The translations under genes were made by a program, and so were the position numbers. Positions 53,122 to 62,026 of a stretch of DNA of 64,000 nucleotides are shown in pieces (within the stretch, counting starts at the first letter, position 1; each line of letters opens with the position of its first letter). A model generated the notes under the pieces. That model had not been told where the DNA came from. It worked only from the letters and a program-made list of their open reading frames with translations, and ran no database searches. Where the stretch lies: the NCBI GenBank assembly GCA_036745495.1, contig DAIOGA010000001.1, positions 161,204 through 225,203 on the forward strand, given 5' to 3'. Origin of the DNA: Methylopumilus sp036745495 (GTDB taxonomy: Bacteria > Pseudomonadota > Gammaproteobacteria > Burkholderiales > Methylophilaceae).

Positions 53122-53688
53122 ATGCTTTCATCTATATTCATAAATGATGCTGGGTTTGCAAATAAAGCAAAGACTATATTATCGCCCAACTTTGACGGTC
53201 GACCGAATAAGTCTAATATTAGTTTAATTGTAATTCATAATATTAGCCTTCCCCCTGGAATTTATGAAGGCAACAATATTATTGATTTGTTTACGAATAA
53301 ACTAAATGCTGATGGCCACGAATACTTTCAGTCTATAAAAAATTTAAAAGTATCAGCGCATTTCTTAATAAGAAGAGATGGTTCACTTTTTCAATTTGTA
53401 TCATGCTTAGATCGCGCTTGGCATGCCGGTGATTCAAGCTGGAATGAAATAAGTAACTGTAATGATTTTTCGGTTGGGATTGAGCTCGAAGGAAGCGATT
53501 ATGATGCCTTTGAAGCGAAACAATATTCTTGTCTAGAAGAATTAATTCTATGCTTAATCAACAAATATCCAATTAAAGATATTGCGGGTCATTCAGACAT
53601 AGCGCCGTCAAGAAAAACAGATCCCGGTCCTTATTTTGAATGGGATAAAATAAAAAATTGTTTTGATCAATTAATTCAAAAAGGCTAA
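53122..53688 (+). CDS. ampD: 1,6-anhydro-N-acetylmuramyl-L-alanine amidase AmpD
   Basis: AmpD is a cytoplasmic zinc amidase that recycles anhydro-muropeptides. The 188-residue protein has VIHNISLPPG with a zinc histidine near residue 36, RAWHAGDSSW near 98 and the second histidine plus lysine/aspartate in GHSDIAPSRKTDPGP near 155-165. It is divergent from the exchanger (36 bp between starts) and overlaps the convergent symporter by four bases. Confidence 0.94.
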   Translation: MLSSIFINDAGFANKAKTILSPNFDGRPNKSNISLIVIHNISLPPGIYEGNNIIDLFTNKLNADGHEYFQSIKNLKVSAHFLIRRDGSLFQFVSCLDRAWHAGDSSWNEISNCNDFSVGIELEGSDYDAFEAKQYSCLEELILCLINKYPIKDIAGHSDIAPSRKTDPGPYFEWDKIKNCFDQLIQKG

Positions 53689-54914
53689 CTTTTTTGTATT
53701 AATCTCTGCACAATTAAACTTACGACAATATCTCCCTCAACATTTACCGCAGTTCTAAATGTATCAAGCAAGCGATCAATCGGTAGCAAAATTGCAAGTG
53801 CTTCTAGGGGAAGTCCAATAGACTGCAATACCATGGCCATAGTAACCATACCGGCGCTTGGAATACCGGGAGCGCCAATGGCTCCAATCATTGCCGTACA
53901 GAAAATAATAAATTGTTGCCCCATACCTAAATCAATGCCTGAAAGATTTGCAATAAACAAAGCAGCGGAAGCCTCGTAAAGAGCTGTGCCGTCCATATTC
54001 ATAGTTGCCCCTATGGGTATTACAAATCCAGCAATATCTGACTTTACTTTTAAATTTTTTTCAACAACTCTCAAGGTGACTGGGATTGTTGCACTGCTCG
54101 AGCTCGTTGCAAAAGCTGTCATAATTGCCTCTCGGGCGCCTTGCCATAATACAAATAAATTAATTTTTGTAAAAAAATAAAGCAGTAAAGGTAAAACTAC
54201 TATGCCATGAAATAGTGTCATACCAATAATTACCATTATAAACTTTGATAGCGTGACAAATAATTCGGGAGATTGCTGAGCAACCAATTTGATAATAAGC
54301 GCTGAAACTCCATAAGGCGAAAATCTTACAATCCAAGATACTATCTTCATAGTGATGCCTAAAAGTCCATTGAATACTTTTCTTACCTCAAAAAATTCCT
54401 TGCCACCTTGAGCAATTGCAAATCCTACGAACATCGAAAATGTAATAACACCTAAAATATTTCCTTCGGTCATTGCTTTTAATGGATTAACAAAAATACC
54501 GCCAAGGAATTGTTTGATGAATATTGGAAGGGTAATTGAAGACGAGTGGAAATTATTTAACTGCTCGCTAAATATAGACAAGGTCATACCTCGACCCGGC
54601 TCAAATAAATTCATTGATCCAAGACCCAGAATAATTGCAAGCGCCATAGAAATAAAGAAGAATAAAAATGTTAAAAACCAAATTCTCGATGACTGCTTAT
54701 GCGAACTTAAATTAGCTATACCTACAGATATAGAAAAAAATATTACTGGAATCAAGACCATTTTTAGAGAAGAAACAAATATATCTGCAATAAGATCAGC
54801 AAAATAAATAATTGACTTAGCACCAAGAGCATATGGAAAAAATTTGATATAAAGACCAACCAATAAGCCAACGAATACGCCAACTAAAATATGATGATTT
54901 GTTTTATTTTTCAT
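53685..54914 (-). CDS. Dicarboxylate/amino acid:cation symporter (DAACS)
   Basis: This is a GltP/DctA-like secondary transporter that takes up acidic amino acids or C4-dicarboxylates with H+ or Na+. The ATG at 54912-54914 (MKNKTNHHILVGV) gives 409 residues; an upstream extension lies inside the rsmB-like gene and is not typical. The re-entrant motif FATSSSSATIPVTL near residue 270 and PIGATMNMDGTALYEA near 300 are present. The substrate cannot be fixed from sequence alone. Confidence 0.92.
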   Translation of the reverse strand: MKNKTNHHILVGVFVGLLVGLYIKFFPYALGAKSIIYFADLIADIFVSSLKMVLIPVIFFSISVGIANLSSHKQSSRIWFLTFLFFFISMALAIILGLGSMNLFEPGRGMTLSIFSEQLNNFHSSSITLPIFIKQFLGGIFVNPLKAMTEGNILGVITFSMFVGFAIAQGGKEFFEVRKVFNGLLGITMKIVSWIVRFSPYGVSALIIKLVAQQSPELFVTLSKFIMVIIGMTLFHGIVVLPLLLYFFTKINLFVLWQGAREAIMTAFATSSSSATIPVTLRVVEKNLKVKSDIAGFVIPIGATMNMDGTALYEASAALFIANLSGIDLGMGQQFIIFCTAMIGAIGAPGIPSAGMVTMAMVLQSIGLPLEALAILLPIDRLLDTFRTAVNVEGDIVVSLIVQRLIQKS

Positions 54915-54918
54915 TTGG

Positions 54919-56175
54919 CTAATCAATCCGCTCAAAAACAGCCGCAAAAAAACCATCTGTTCTTTGATTATGCGGGGTTAATTTTAAAAAATTACCTGTA
55001 GAAAGAGGTATTTGATTTTTTATTAATATGTCATCAACAGAAATGGATCTAAAATTTTCATTATTTTTTAAAAAACTTTCAACAATAGACTCGTTTTCTC
55101 TCTTTAGAAGGCTGCATGTGGAATAAATTAGCCGCCCCTCTTTTTTAACTAGTTTTTTAGCTTCTTCGAGAATTGCTAATTGTTTAACATTAAGTTCATC
55201 TAAGTCTTCTATAGAATTTTTCCATTTTAAATCTGGATTTCTCCGGAAAGTCCCAGTTCCACTGCAAGGGACATCAGCGAGTACTCGATCAAATTTTCCG
55301 TGTAATTTTTTTAATTTTGCATCTTTTTCATTTTTTATTTTTTGGGCAAATAAGTTAGATAACCCAGATTTTTTTAATCGCTTACCTAAGTTAATAATTC
55401 TTTTTTCAGAAATATCATAGGCATAAATGCGTCCAGTATTTTTCATGATTGCCCCTATTGCCAAACTTTTACCTCCAGCGCCAGCACAGAAGTCTGCGAC
55501 CATCATTCCTCTTTTTGCATCCACTACAAAACTTAATAACTGACTACTTTCATCTTGGACTTCTATCTTTCCTTCAACGAATAATGGGTTTCGGCTTAGC
55601 GATGTTCCTCTAGGGATTCTTATCCCACAAGGCGAATAGGCCATAACTTCAATATCCGCAACTTCCTTTAAAAGTAATTTAATTAGCTCATCTCGACTAA
55701 TTTTTATTGTATTAACTCTTAAGTCTAGTTTGGCTGGCTCAAGAAAGCTTCTTCCTAAAAGTATTGCTCCATCTTCACCATATTGCTCAACTAATAAGGC
55801 CCAAAGCCAGTCAGATAAACTTAATTTTTCTGCCCATGTGTATCTTTCAGTATCTCTAGATTTTAAAGACTTAGTCCATTCGATCTCTTCTTTGCTTAAT
55901 CCGTGCTCCAAGTCACGAATACTTCTTCCTTCTATTTTTATTAGCCATGCGATTACAAGCTTTTTATAGTTATCATCGTCTTCATTTATTTTTTTTAAGA
56001 ATCTGAGTCGGCGAATCACGCCGTAGACACATTCTGCAATTTCGCCGCGATCTTTTTGCCCTAACTCGCCATGCTCTCTGAAGTAGTTGCTCAATTTGAG
56101 ATCTGCAGGGCCATGAAAGCTTAATATTTCTCCTAAAATATTTGCACAATGTTGTATCAAATTAAGATTAAGCAT
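54919..56175 (-). CDS. RsmB/NOP-family rRNA cytosine-5 methyltransferase
   Basis: This 418-residue SAM enzyme belongs to the m5C RNA methyltransferases. It has a NusB-like N-terminal helical region (about 1-150), the SAM motif ADFCAGAGGKSLAIGA near residue 240, and the two cysteines of this family in ADVPCSGTGTFRRNPDLKW near 305 and TCSLLKREN near 360. 16S rRNA C967 is the RsmB target; the exact site here is inferred. It is five bases downstream of DUF3108-1 and four upstream of the symporter start. Confidence 0.87.
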   Translation of the reverse strand: MLNLNLIQHCANILGEILSFHGPADLKLSNYFREHGELGQKDRGEIAECVYGVIRRLRFLKKINEDDDNYKKLVIAWLIKIEGRSIRDLEHGLSKEEIEWTKSLKSRDTERYTWAEKLSLSDWLWALLVEQYGEDGAILLGRSFLEPAKLDLRVNTIKISRDELIKLLLKEVADIEVMAYSPCGIRIPRGTSLSRNPLFVEGKIEVQDESSQLLSFVVDAKRGMMVADFCAGAGGKSLAIGAIMKNTGRIYAYDISEKRIINLGKRLKKSGLSNLFAQKIKNEKDAKLKKLHGKFDRVLADVPCSGTGTFRRNPDLKWKNSIEDLDELNVKQLAILEEAKKLVKKEGRLIYSTCSLLKRENESIVESFLKNNENFRSISVDDILIKNQIPLSTGNFLKLTPHNQRTDGFFAAVFERID

Positions 56176-56177
56176 AT

Positions 56178-57176
56178 TTAAGACCCTAAGCTTTCGATTT
56201 CAATTCTTTTCGCAGTTTGATCTAAAATACTTCCGTCTTTTTCTGTCTTTCTTATTTTGACAGGAAGATATCTAAAGTCTTTTGCAAGCCATAAATCAAT
56301 TCTTTCTTCGTTACTGTAATTAAATTTTGCTATATGCATAGTTAACATTTTATCTGTTTCAGATTCGACAATTTCGTCTCCAATATATGAATAATCGTAT
56401 GATTTATAATTTTTTCCATTAGTAATATAAATTTTCATTTTTGTTAAAGGAGGTTCAAACATAAATTGATACATAAAACTTAGCATATCTTGTGATCCTT
56501 CTAACAAATCAAATTCATTTGTTTTGCCACTTATTGTAGTAATTATTTTTTTAGACCCCCAATCAAAAACAGCGAGATTGTCTATCTTATTACCAAATTG
56601 ATAATGGTAATTTATCGGCTTTAAGCCTTCTGGAGTAATTAATCCATCACTTGTTTGTACTAATTTATTCCAATAAAAAAGAGATACAAACCCTTTAGCC
56701 TCGACTTCATTTCTAATACTGTAACGACTTTCTTCTTCAAGGAGATATATTGTTTTTGATGATCCAACAGGCGAGCTATCTAAACTTCTTCTTACATCGT
56801 AATCAATAACTACCTTTTTATATTCAATTTCTTTTTTTTCGCTACCCTGAGAAATTTCATTTAAATCATTGCGCTGAATAGCCTGATCCGAATCTATTGT
56901 TGAGATATCTTTTTTTCTATTGGGGCTATCATCTCTTTGCTTATTTTTTTTAAAGGAAGGGAGAGTTTTTTTTGTGGTTGCTTCTTCATTCTTTAGCGGG
57001 CTTTCGAGATGACTCTCAATAGTAATATTAAGACTGTCAGAATTTTTTAAAAAAAATGGGTTGTATATATCAATACCGCCCAGCAAAAAAAGATGAATTA
57101 AGATTGAGGCAAATATAGCTAACAGAAATTTTAAATGATTTCTTTTTATTAGTTTTTTTATAAAATTAGAGCCCAT
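56178..57176 (-). CDS. DUF3108-type protein with N-terminal membrane anchor
   Basis: I cannot assign a function. The 332-residue protein has one N-terminal membrane helix (about 14-33), a charged Ser/Lys/Glu-rich linker (about 60-125) and a C-terminal region of about 200 residues paralogous to the next gene: YSIRNEVEAKGFVSLFYWNK and SDGLITPEGLKPINYHYQFG correspond to segments there. The C-terminal half is probably periplasmic beta-structure. It overlaps the other DUF3108 gene by 11 bp. Confidence 0.8.
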   Translation of the reverse strand: MGSNFIKKLIKRNHLKFLLAIFASILIHLFLLGGIDIYNPFFLKNSDSLNITIESHLESPLKNEEATTKKTLPSFKKNKQRDDSPNRKKDISTIDSDQAIQRNDLNEISQGSEKKEIEYKKVVIDYDVRRSLDSSPVGSSKTIYLLEEESRYSIRNEVEAKGFVSLFYWNKLVQTSDGLITPEGLKPINYHYQFGNKIDNLAVFDWGSKKIITTISGKTNEFDLLEGSQDMLSFMYQFMFEPPLTKMKIYITNGKNYKSYDYSYIGDEIVESETDKMLTMHIAKFNYSNEERIDLWLAKDFRYLPVKIRKTEKDGSILDQTAKRIEIESLGS

Positions 57177-57894
57177 TTAAGTCGATATTTGCCTGTACCA
57201 AATTTTGCTCAAGTGTTGACCCGTTTTTTTCCTGATAACGAATGCGAATCGGTATTTTATAAAGTTTGTTATTTAACCATATTTGAGTCTCTGGTTTTCC
57301 ATCTTTTTCAGCAACGCTCTGAATGAATGTAGTTTCAAAATTTATATCGCCTAATGTAAGCTCTATTCTTTTGTCCACGATCTTAAATTGATATTTTTTA
57401 TACTTTTTACCTGTAGCAGCTATAAATTCAATCATAGACTCTTCGAAATTTTCATAATTAAATTGATATAGGTAACTAATTAAATCTTGAGTTTTATTTT
57501 CAATATTCTCTTTTGTTTCATTGCCTTTATAGTGAGTAATTAGAATTTGATTTTCCCAATCAAAATCTACGATCGCATCTTTATTTATATTATTTCCTTG
57601 ATGAACTTCAAAGTGCTTAGGCTTTAAACCTTCTAATGTAATAATACCTTCGCTGATGAGAAGTCGATCTCCAAATAAAGCATAAAGACCGATACCCTTA
57701 GTAGCACTTTCAATATGATATTTACCTGCCTCGTTGATTGAAAATTTTTCTGTCACAGTCCCCAATTGCTCTCCATTTTGAGTCAGCTCATATTTCAACT
57801 CTAAAATGTTTGGGAGTTCTTTAGAAAAAGCTAATGTATTAAATAGAAATAAAAAAAATGCTAGCCACTTTTTGACTGGCAACAATCTTTTCAT
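57166..57894 (-). CDS. DUF3108-type exported protein
   Basis: I cannot assign a function. The 242-residue protein has a signal peptide (about 1-24, WLAFFLFLFNTLAFS) and a beta-rich domain containing HIESATKGIGLYALFGDRLL, then EGIITLEGLKPKHFEV and QDLISYLYQF, all shared with the neighbouring paralogue. DUF3108 genes often follow purine genes in betaproteobacteria; here it is eight bases downstream of purM. Confidence 0.82.
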   Translation of the reverse strand: MKRLLPVKKWLAFFLFLFNTLAFSKELPNILELKYELTQNGEQLGTVTEKFSINEAGKYHIESATKGIGLYALFGDRLLISEGIITLEGLKPKHFEVHQGNNINKDAIVDFDWENQILITHYKGNETKENIENKTQDLISYLYQFNYENFEESMIEFIAATGKKYKKYQFKIVDKRIELTLGDINFETTFIQSVAEKDGKPETQIWLNNKLYKIPIRIRYQEKNGSTLEQNLVQANIDLNGL

Positions 57895-57902
57895 GTTTAG
57901 GA

Positions 57903-58958
57903 TTAAATCACCATAGTAGGATGTTCATTAGCGTTACGTTTTCTAATGACGCCTATCTCATAAACAGTTTCATTTGAATCTTGCAAGATTTGCTTTGCAC
58001 GAGTTATATCATTTTGATCAATGATAATAGCCATACCTATGCCGCAATTAAATGTTCGATAAAGTTCAGCGCTAGAAATGTTTCCTTTATCTTGAAGCCA
58101 TTGAAAGAGTTTTGGCAATGGCCAGCTTGATGATTGAATCTCTGCTGTCAGATCTTCCGCTAGAATTCGTGGGATATTTTCTGTGATTCCACCTCCAGTT
58201 ATATGCGCCATCCCTTTAATTTTGATTGTCTCTTTAAGTTTAAGAATAGACTTTACATATAGCTTAGTAGGCTCCATTACAATATCTTTTAATGTTTTAC
58301 CATCAAAAGGTGATGAGAAATCAGCGTTTTCTTTATTAATAATTTTCCTAATTAATGAGTATCCATTTGAATGAGCTCCGCTTGAGGCAAGCCCTAACAC
58401 TGCATCACCTTCTCGAATAGTTTTGCCATTAATAATTTCACTTTTTTCTACGACGCCTACTGCAAATCCCGCTAAATCATACTCACCTTCAGGATACATG
58501 CCTGGCATTTCTGCTGTTTCTCCACCCACTAGAGCACAACCAGATTTCTCACAACCTTCAGCAATCCCCTTAATAACCTGAGATGCTGTCTCTACATCAA
58601 GTTTTCCACATGCAAAATAGTCTAAAAAAAATAAAGGCTCAGCACCTTGAACTAATATATCGTTGACACTCATAGCAACTAAATCAATACCAACTGTGTC
58701 ATGTTTATTTAATTCAAATGCTAATTTAAGTTTAGTTCCTACTCCATCCGTGCCTGATACTAAAATAGGTTCTTTGTATTTTTTAGGGACTTCAAATAGA
58801 GACCCAAAGCCTCCAATACCCCCCAAAACCTCTGCTCGCAAAGTTTTTTTTGCAAAAGGTTTAATTCTCTCAACAAGCTCGTCTCCAGCCTGAATATCGA
58901 CACCTGCATCTCTATAAGTGATAGATTGGCTATCTTTTTTTGTATCATCTTTATTCAA
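57903..58958 (-). CDS. purM: Phosphoribosylformylglycinamidine cyclo-ligase
   Basis: PurM closes the imidazole ring in purine synthesis, turning FGAM into AIR with ATP. The 351-residue protein has ITYRDAGVDIQAGDELV near residue 14, VSGTDGVGTKLKLAF near 68 and the GGETAEMPGMY motif near 158. The start is TTG (58956-58958) with an AGAGAG upstream region; no good ATG precedes the conserved part. No purN gene is adjacent. It is divergent from hda across 121 bp. Confidence 0.95.
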   Translation of the reverse strand: MNKDDTKKDSQSITYRDAGVDIQAGDELVERIKPFAKKTLRAEVLGGIGGFGSLFEVPKKYKEPILVSGTDGVGTKLKLAFELNKHDTVGIDLVAMSVNDILVQGAEPLFFLDYFACGKLDVETASQVIKGIAEGCEKSGCALVGGETAEMPGMYPEGEYDLAGFAVGVVEKSEIINGKTIREGDAVLGLASSGAHSNGYSLIRKIINKENADFSSPFDGKTLKDIVMEPTKLYVKSILKLKETIKIKGMAHITGGGITENIPRILAEDLTAEIQSSSWPLPKLFQWLQDKGNISSAELYRTFNCGIGMAIIIDQNDITRAKQILQDSNETVYEIGVIRKRNANEHPTMVI

Positions 58959-59079
58959 AAGATTAACTCTCTTTCATTAAACATTTGGGTTAGTCGTTAT
59001 AATTGAAATTTTAACCGAAATACATTTTAAAGATGTGCATAATTAAGGCTATCTTTATCTAAATAAGCTTCCTAATGAT

Positions 59080-59682
59080 ATGAAACAGATGCTATTAGAC
59101 CTTTCGCCAACACCAAGACAATCTTTTGATAATTTTGTTGTTGGACAAAATATCGAAGTAGTTCATACCTTAAAGCAAATTATCTCTAATAACTTACCTA
59201 TACAATTTATCTATCTTTGGGGTAATGAAGGCTCGGGCAAATCTCATTTAGCCCATATTGCCTCAGATCATGAATTTGTGATTCATGATGATGTTCATTT
59301 ACTCGATGAGCCAGGTCAAATCGAACTGTTCAATATGTACAATCGATGCAAAGATTCCAAGAAAAATATGTTGGTGACAGGACTTTACTCACCTCTTCAA
59401 ATGAAATTAAGAGATGATTTAGCAACAAGACTTGCTTGGGGAGTCACTTATGAAGTGATAGGTTTGTCTGATGAAGAAAAAAAATTAGCTCTTTTAAAAC
59501 ATGCAGACGAAAGAGGAATGAAGCTCGGTATGGACATTATTGATTATTGCCTTAAGTACCTAAAGCGGGATATGCCGAATTTATTTTCTATATTAGAAGC
59601 TTTGGATAAGTGGTCCTTAACTTATAAAAGGCCAATCACCCTGCCACTTCTTAAAGAAATTATTTTAGCTAATAAAATTTAG
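59080..59682 (+). CDS. hda: DnaA regulatory inactivator Hda
   Basis: Hda binds the sliding clamp and stimulates DnaA-ATP hydrolysis to prevent over-initiation. The 200-residue AAA+ protein has a clamp-binding-like N terminus (MKQMLLDLSP), Walker A WGNEGSGKSHLA near residue 48, Walker B VIHDDVHLL near 71 and the arginine-finger region DDLATRLAWG near 110. It lacks the DnaA DNA-binding domain. It ends one base short of the convergent ahpF. Confidence 0.93.
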   Translation: MKQMLLDLSPTPRQSFDNFVVGQNIEVVHTLKQIISNNLPIQFIYLWGNEGSGKSHLAHIASDHEFVIHDDVHLLDEPGQIELFNMYNRCKDSKKNMLVTGLYSPLQMKLRDDLATRLAWGVTYEVIGLSDEEKKLALLKHADERGMKLGMDIIDYCLKYLKRDMPNLFSILEALDKWSLTYKRPITLPLLKEIILANKI

Positions 59683-59683
59683 C

Positions 59684-61237
59684 TTATTGACGAATAAGAT
59701 AATCAAAAGCTCCCAGCGAAGCTTTTGCCCCCTCACCCATTGCAATGATAATTTGTTTATAAGGTACCGTTGTGACATCGCCTGCTGCAAACAAACCTGG
59801 CACTGAAGACTGGCCATGATTATCAATAACAATTTCACCAAACTTAGTAAGTTCTAATGTATTTTTTACAAAATCGGTATTTGGTAATAGGCCGATCTGT
59901 ATAAAAATACCCTCAAGCTCAATAGTTTTCTTTTCATTTGATTTACGATCGAGATAAGTCATACCACTTACTTTTTCTGCACCAATTACTTCAGTAGTTT
60001 GCGCATTTAATATGACATCTACATTGGATAAGCTATAAAGCCTTTTTTGTAAAATATCATCTGCTTTGAGTTCTGATGCAAATTCAAAAAGAGTGACATG
60101 TCCTACAATATTCGCAAGATCAATTGCAGCCTCAACACCGGAGTTTCCGCCTCCTATAACAGCAACATGTTTACCTTTAAATAGAGGGCCGTCACAATGA
60201 GGGCAGTAAGCAACACCTTTTCCTTTAAACTCTTTTTCGCCAGGAATATTTAATTCTCTCCATCTTGCGCCCGTCGCAATAATCACTGATTTGCTTTTAA
60301 GTTTGCCACCATTTTCCAGCTCTATTTCAAATAAGGCATTTGAATCATTTTTTTTAACGCTTTTTGCGCGTTGCAAATTCATAATATCAACTTCATATTC
60401 TTTTACATGCTCTTCAAGCGCTGTAACTAACTTTGGTCCTTCAGTTGCTTTTACTGAAATAAAATTCTCTATGCCTAAAGTATCCATTACTTGACCGCCG
60501 AAACGCTCAGCAACAATTCCAGTGCGAATACCTTTCCGAGCGCTATAAATTGCAGCTGATGCACCTGCTGGCCCACCACCAATCACTAAAACATCATAAG
60601 TTTCTTTTTTAGAAATTTTTTCAGCTTCTTTTAAGCTTGCACTAGAGTCAATCTTATTTACAATCTCTTCAAGTTCCATTCGTCCCTGACCAAAAGGCTT
60701 ACCATTGAGATAAATAGTCGGCACAGCCATAATCTGTTTATCCTCGACTTCTTTTTGGAATAATGCACCGTCAATCATTACATGAGATATGTTTGGATTA
60801 ATGATGGACATTACGTTTAGCGCCTGAACAACATCAGGGCAATTGTGGCAACTTAAGGAAATATAAGTTTCAAAATGAAACTTGCCTTCAATATTTTTAA
60901 TTTGTTCTATTTTTTCAGCATCTATCTTTAAAGGGTATCCACTGGTTTGAAGAAGTGCTAATACAAATGATGTAAATTCATGTCCCGATGGAATGCCTGC
61001 GAAAGTAATGCCCGTATCTTCTTCCTCTCTATTGACTTCAAACGAAGGGATTCTTTTTAAACTATTGGCCTCTTTACTTAAACTAATTTTTCCTGACAAA
61101 GACGCAACCTCTTCTAGCATCTCTATCATTTCAATAGACGCTGGATTCTCATCAATATAAGCCACAAGCTTGATAGGATTAACAAGCCTAGTCATATATT
61201 CTTGAAGTTGATTTTTTATTGCTAAGTCTAAAGCCAT
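59684..61237 (-). CDS. ahpF: Alkyl hydroperoxide reductase subunit F
   Basis: AhpF uses NAD(P)H and FAD to reduce AhpC. The 517-residue protein has an N-terminal tandem thioredoxin-like domain with the redox pair in SCHNCPDV near residue 130, then the FAD motif GGGPAGASAA near 215 and the thioredoxin-reductase cysteines in YCPHCDGP near 340, plus a C-terminal AAGDVTT. The ATG has AAGGAA upstream. It is separated from ahpC by a hairpin. Confidence 0.95.
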   Translation of the reverse strand: MALDLAIKNQLQEYMTRLVNPIKLVAYIDENPASIEMIEMLEEVASLSGKISLSKEANSLKRIPSFEVNREEEDTGITFAGIPSGHEFTSFVLALLQTSGYPLKIDAEKIEQIKNIEGKFHFETYISLSCHNCPDVVQALNVMSIINPNISHVMIDGALFQKEVEDKQIMAVPTIYLNGKPFGQGRMELEEIVNKIDSSASLKEAEKISKKETYDVLVIGGGPAGASAAIYSARKGIRTGIVAERFGGQVMDTLGIENFISVKATEGPKLVTALEEHVKEYEVDIMNLQRAKSVKKNDSNALFEIELENGGKLKSKSVIIATGARWRELNIPGEKEFKGKGVAYCPHCDGPLFKGKHVAVIGGGNSGVEAAIDLANIVGHVTLFEFASELKADDILQKRLYSLSNVDVILNAQTTEVIGAEKVSGMTYLDRKSNEKKTIELEGIFIQIGLLPNTDFVKNTLELTKFGEIVIDNHGQSSVPGLFAAGDVTTVPYKQIIIAMGEGAKASLGAFDYLIRQ

Positions 61238-61272
61238 TTTATTTCCTTATGCATTTATCTTGCTATGAAACT

Positions 61273-61292
61273 CCCAGGCCAAAAGGCCTGGG
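61273..61292 (-). other. Strong hairpin in the ahpC-ahpF gap
   Basis: CCCAGGCC and GGCCTGGG form an eight-base perfect GC-rich stem around a four-base loop. On the minus strand it has an A-tract before and only AGTTTC after it, so it lacks a T-tract in the direction of transcription; on the plus strand it is followed by ACTCATTTTTTTC. It may protect the ahpC 3' end or partially terminate. It could also end any rightward transcript. Confidence 0.6.
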
Positions 61293-61308
61293 ACTCATTT
61301 TTTTCTAT

Positions 61309-61875
61309 TTAGATCTTGCCTACAAGGTCTAATGATGGAGCAATTGTTTTAGCTCCTTCTTGCCATTTTGCTGGACATACCTGACCTGGATTATTTGCCA
61401 CATATTGTGCAGCTTTTAATTTTCGTAATGTTTCTTTCACATCTCGTGCAATTGCATTATCGTGAACTTCCATCGTTTTAATCTCACCTTTAGGATTGAT
61501 AATAAAAGTGCCGCGAAGTGCTAATCCCTCAGCGTCAATATGAACCTCAAATGCACGTGTTAATTGATGTGTTGGATCACCTACTAATGGAAATTTAGAT
61601 TTACCAACTGCTGGTGAAGTCTCATGCCACACTTTGTGTGAAAAATGAGTATCAGTAGTTACTATGTAAACTTCAGCACCTGCTTTTTGAAATTCTGCAT
61701 AATGGTCTGCTGCATCTTCAACTTCTGTTGGGCAATTAAAAGTAAATGCAGCTGGCATAAATATCACCACTGACCATTTACCCTTAAGATTTGCTTCTGT
61801 TACATCAATGAATTTACCGTTATGAAATGCTGCTGCTTTAAACGGTTTTACTTCTGTGTTAATTAAAGATGACAT
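61309..61875 (-). CDS. ahpC: Alkyl hydroperoxide reductase subunit C
   Basis: AhpC is a typical 2-Cys peroxiredoxin that reduces H2O2 and organic peroxides. The ATG at 61873-61875 (MSSLINTEVKPFKA) gives 188 residues with AGGAG about eight bases upstream; an adjoining GTG is less likely. The peroxidatic cysteine is in FTFNCPTEVED (about residue 48) and the resolving cysteine in GQVCPAKWQ near the C terminus. It has its own promoter. Confidence 0.97.
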   Translation of the reverse strand: MSSLINTEVKPFKAAAFHNGKFIDVTEANLKGKWSVVIFMPAAFTFNCPTEVEDAADHYAEFQKAGAEVYIVTTDTHFSHKVWHETSPAVGKSKFPLVGDPTHQLTRAFEVHIDAEGLALRGTFIINPKGEIKTMEVHDNAIARDVKETLRKLKAAQYVANNPGQVCPAKWQEGAKTIAPSLDLVGKI

Positions 61876-61910
61876 CACTTACTCCTTCTTTACATGGTTG
61901 AAAAATGATG

Positions 61911-61939
61911 ATTATAGGCAAGTCATTTAGATATGTATA
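61911..61939 (-). promoter_or_regulatory. ahpC: ahpC promoter
   Basis: On the minus strand TATACA (plus 61934-61939) and a perfect TATAAT (plus 61911-61916) are 17 bases apart. The start of transcription would be near 61904, giving a leader of about 29 bases before the ahpC ATG. Confidence 0.65.
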
Positions 61940-61979
61940 ATCAATTGTTATTATATTTATGATAAATATTACTTATCAT
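61937..61979. promoter_or_regulatory. Two dyads upstream of ahpC, candidate activator site
   Basis: One 15-base box ATAA-N7-TTAT (61937-61951) overlaps the -35 region. A second, ATGATAA-N7-TTATCAT (61959-61979), is a perfect seven-base inverted repeat. The T-N11-A-like shape recalls LysR-type sites such as OxyR, but the repeats are 25 bases apart rather than the 22 of the OxyR consensus, so the regulator is uncertain. Confidence 0.35.
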
Positions 61980-62026
61980 TAAATAACGAAGGGCTAAATG
62001 CTAGCTGTTCTTTAAAAAGGTAATCT

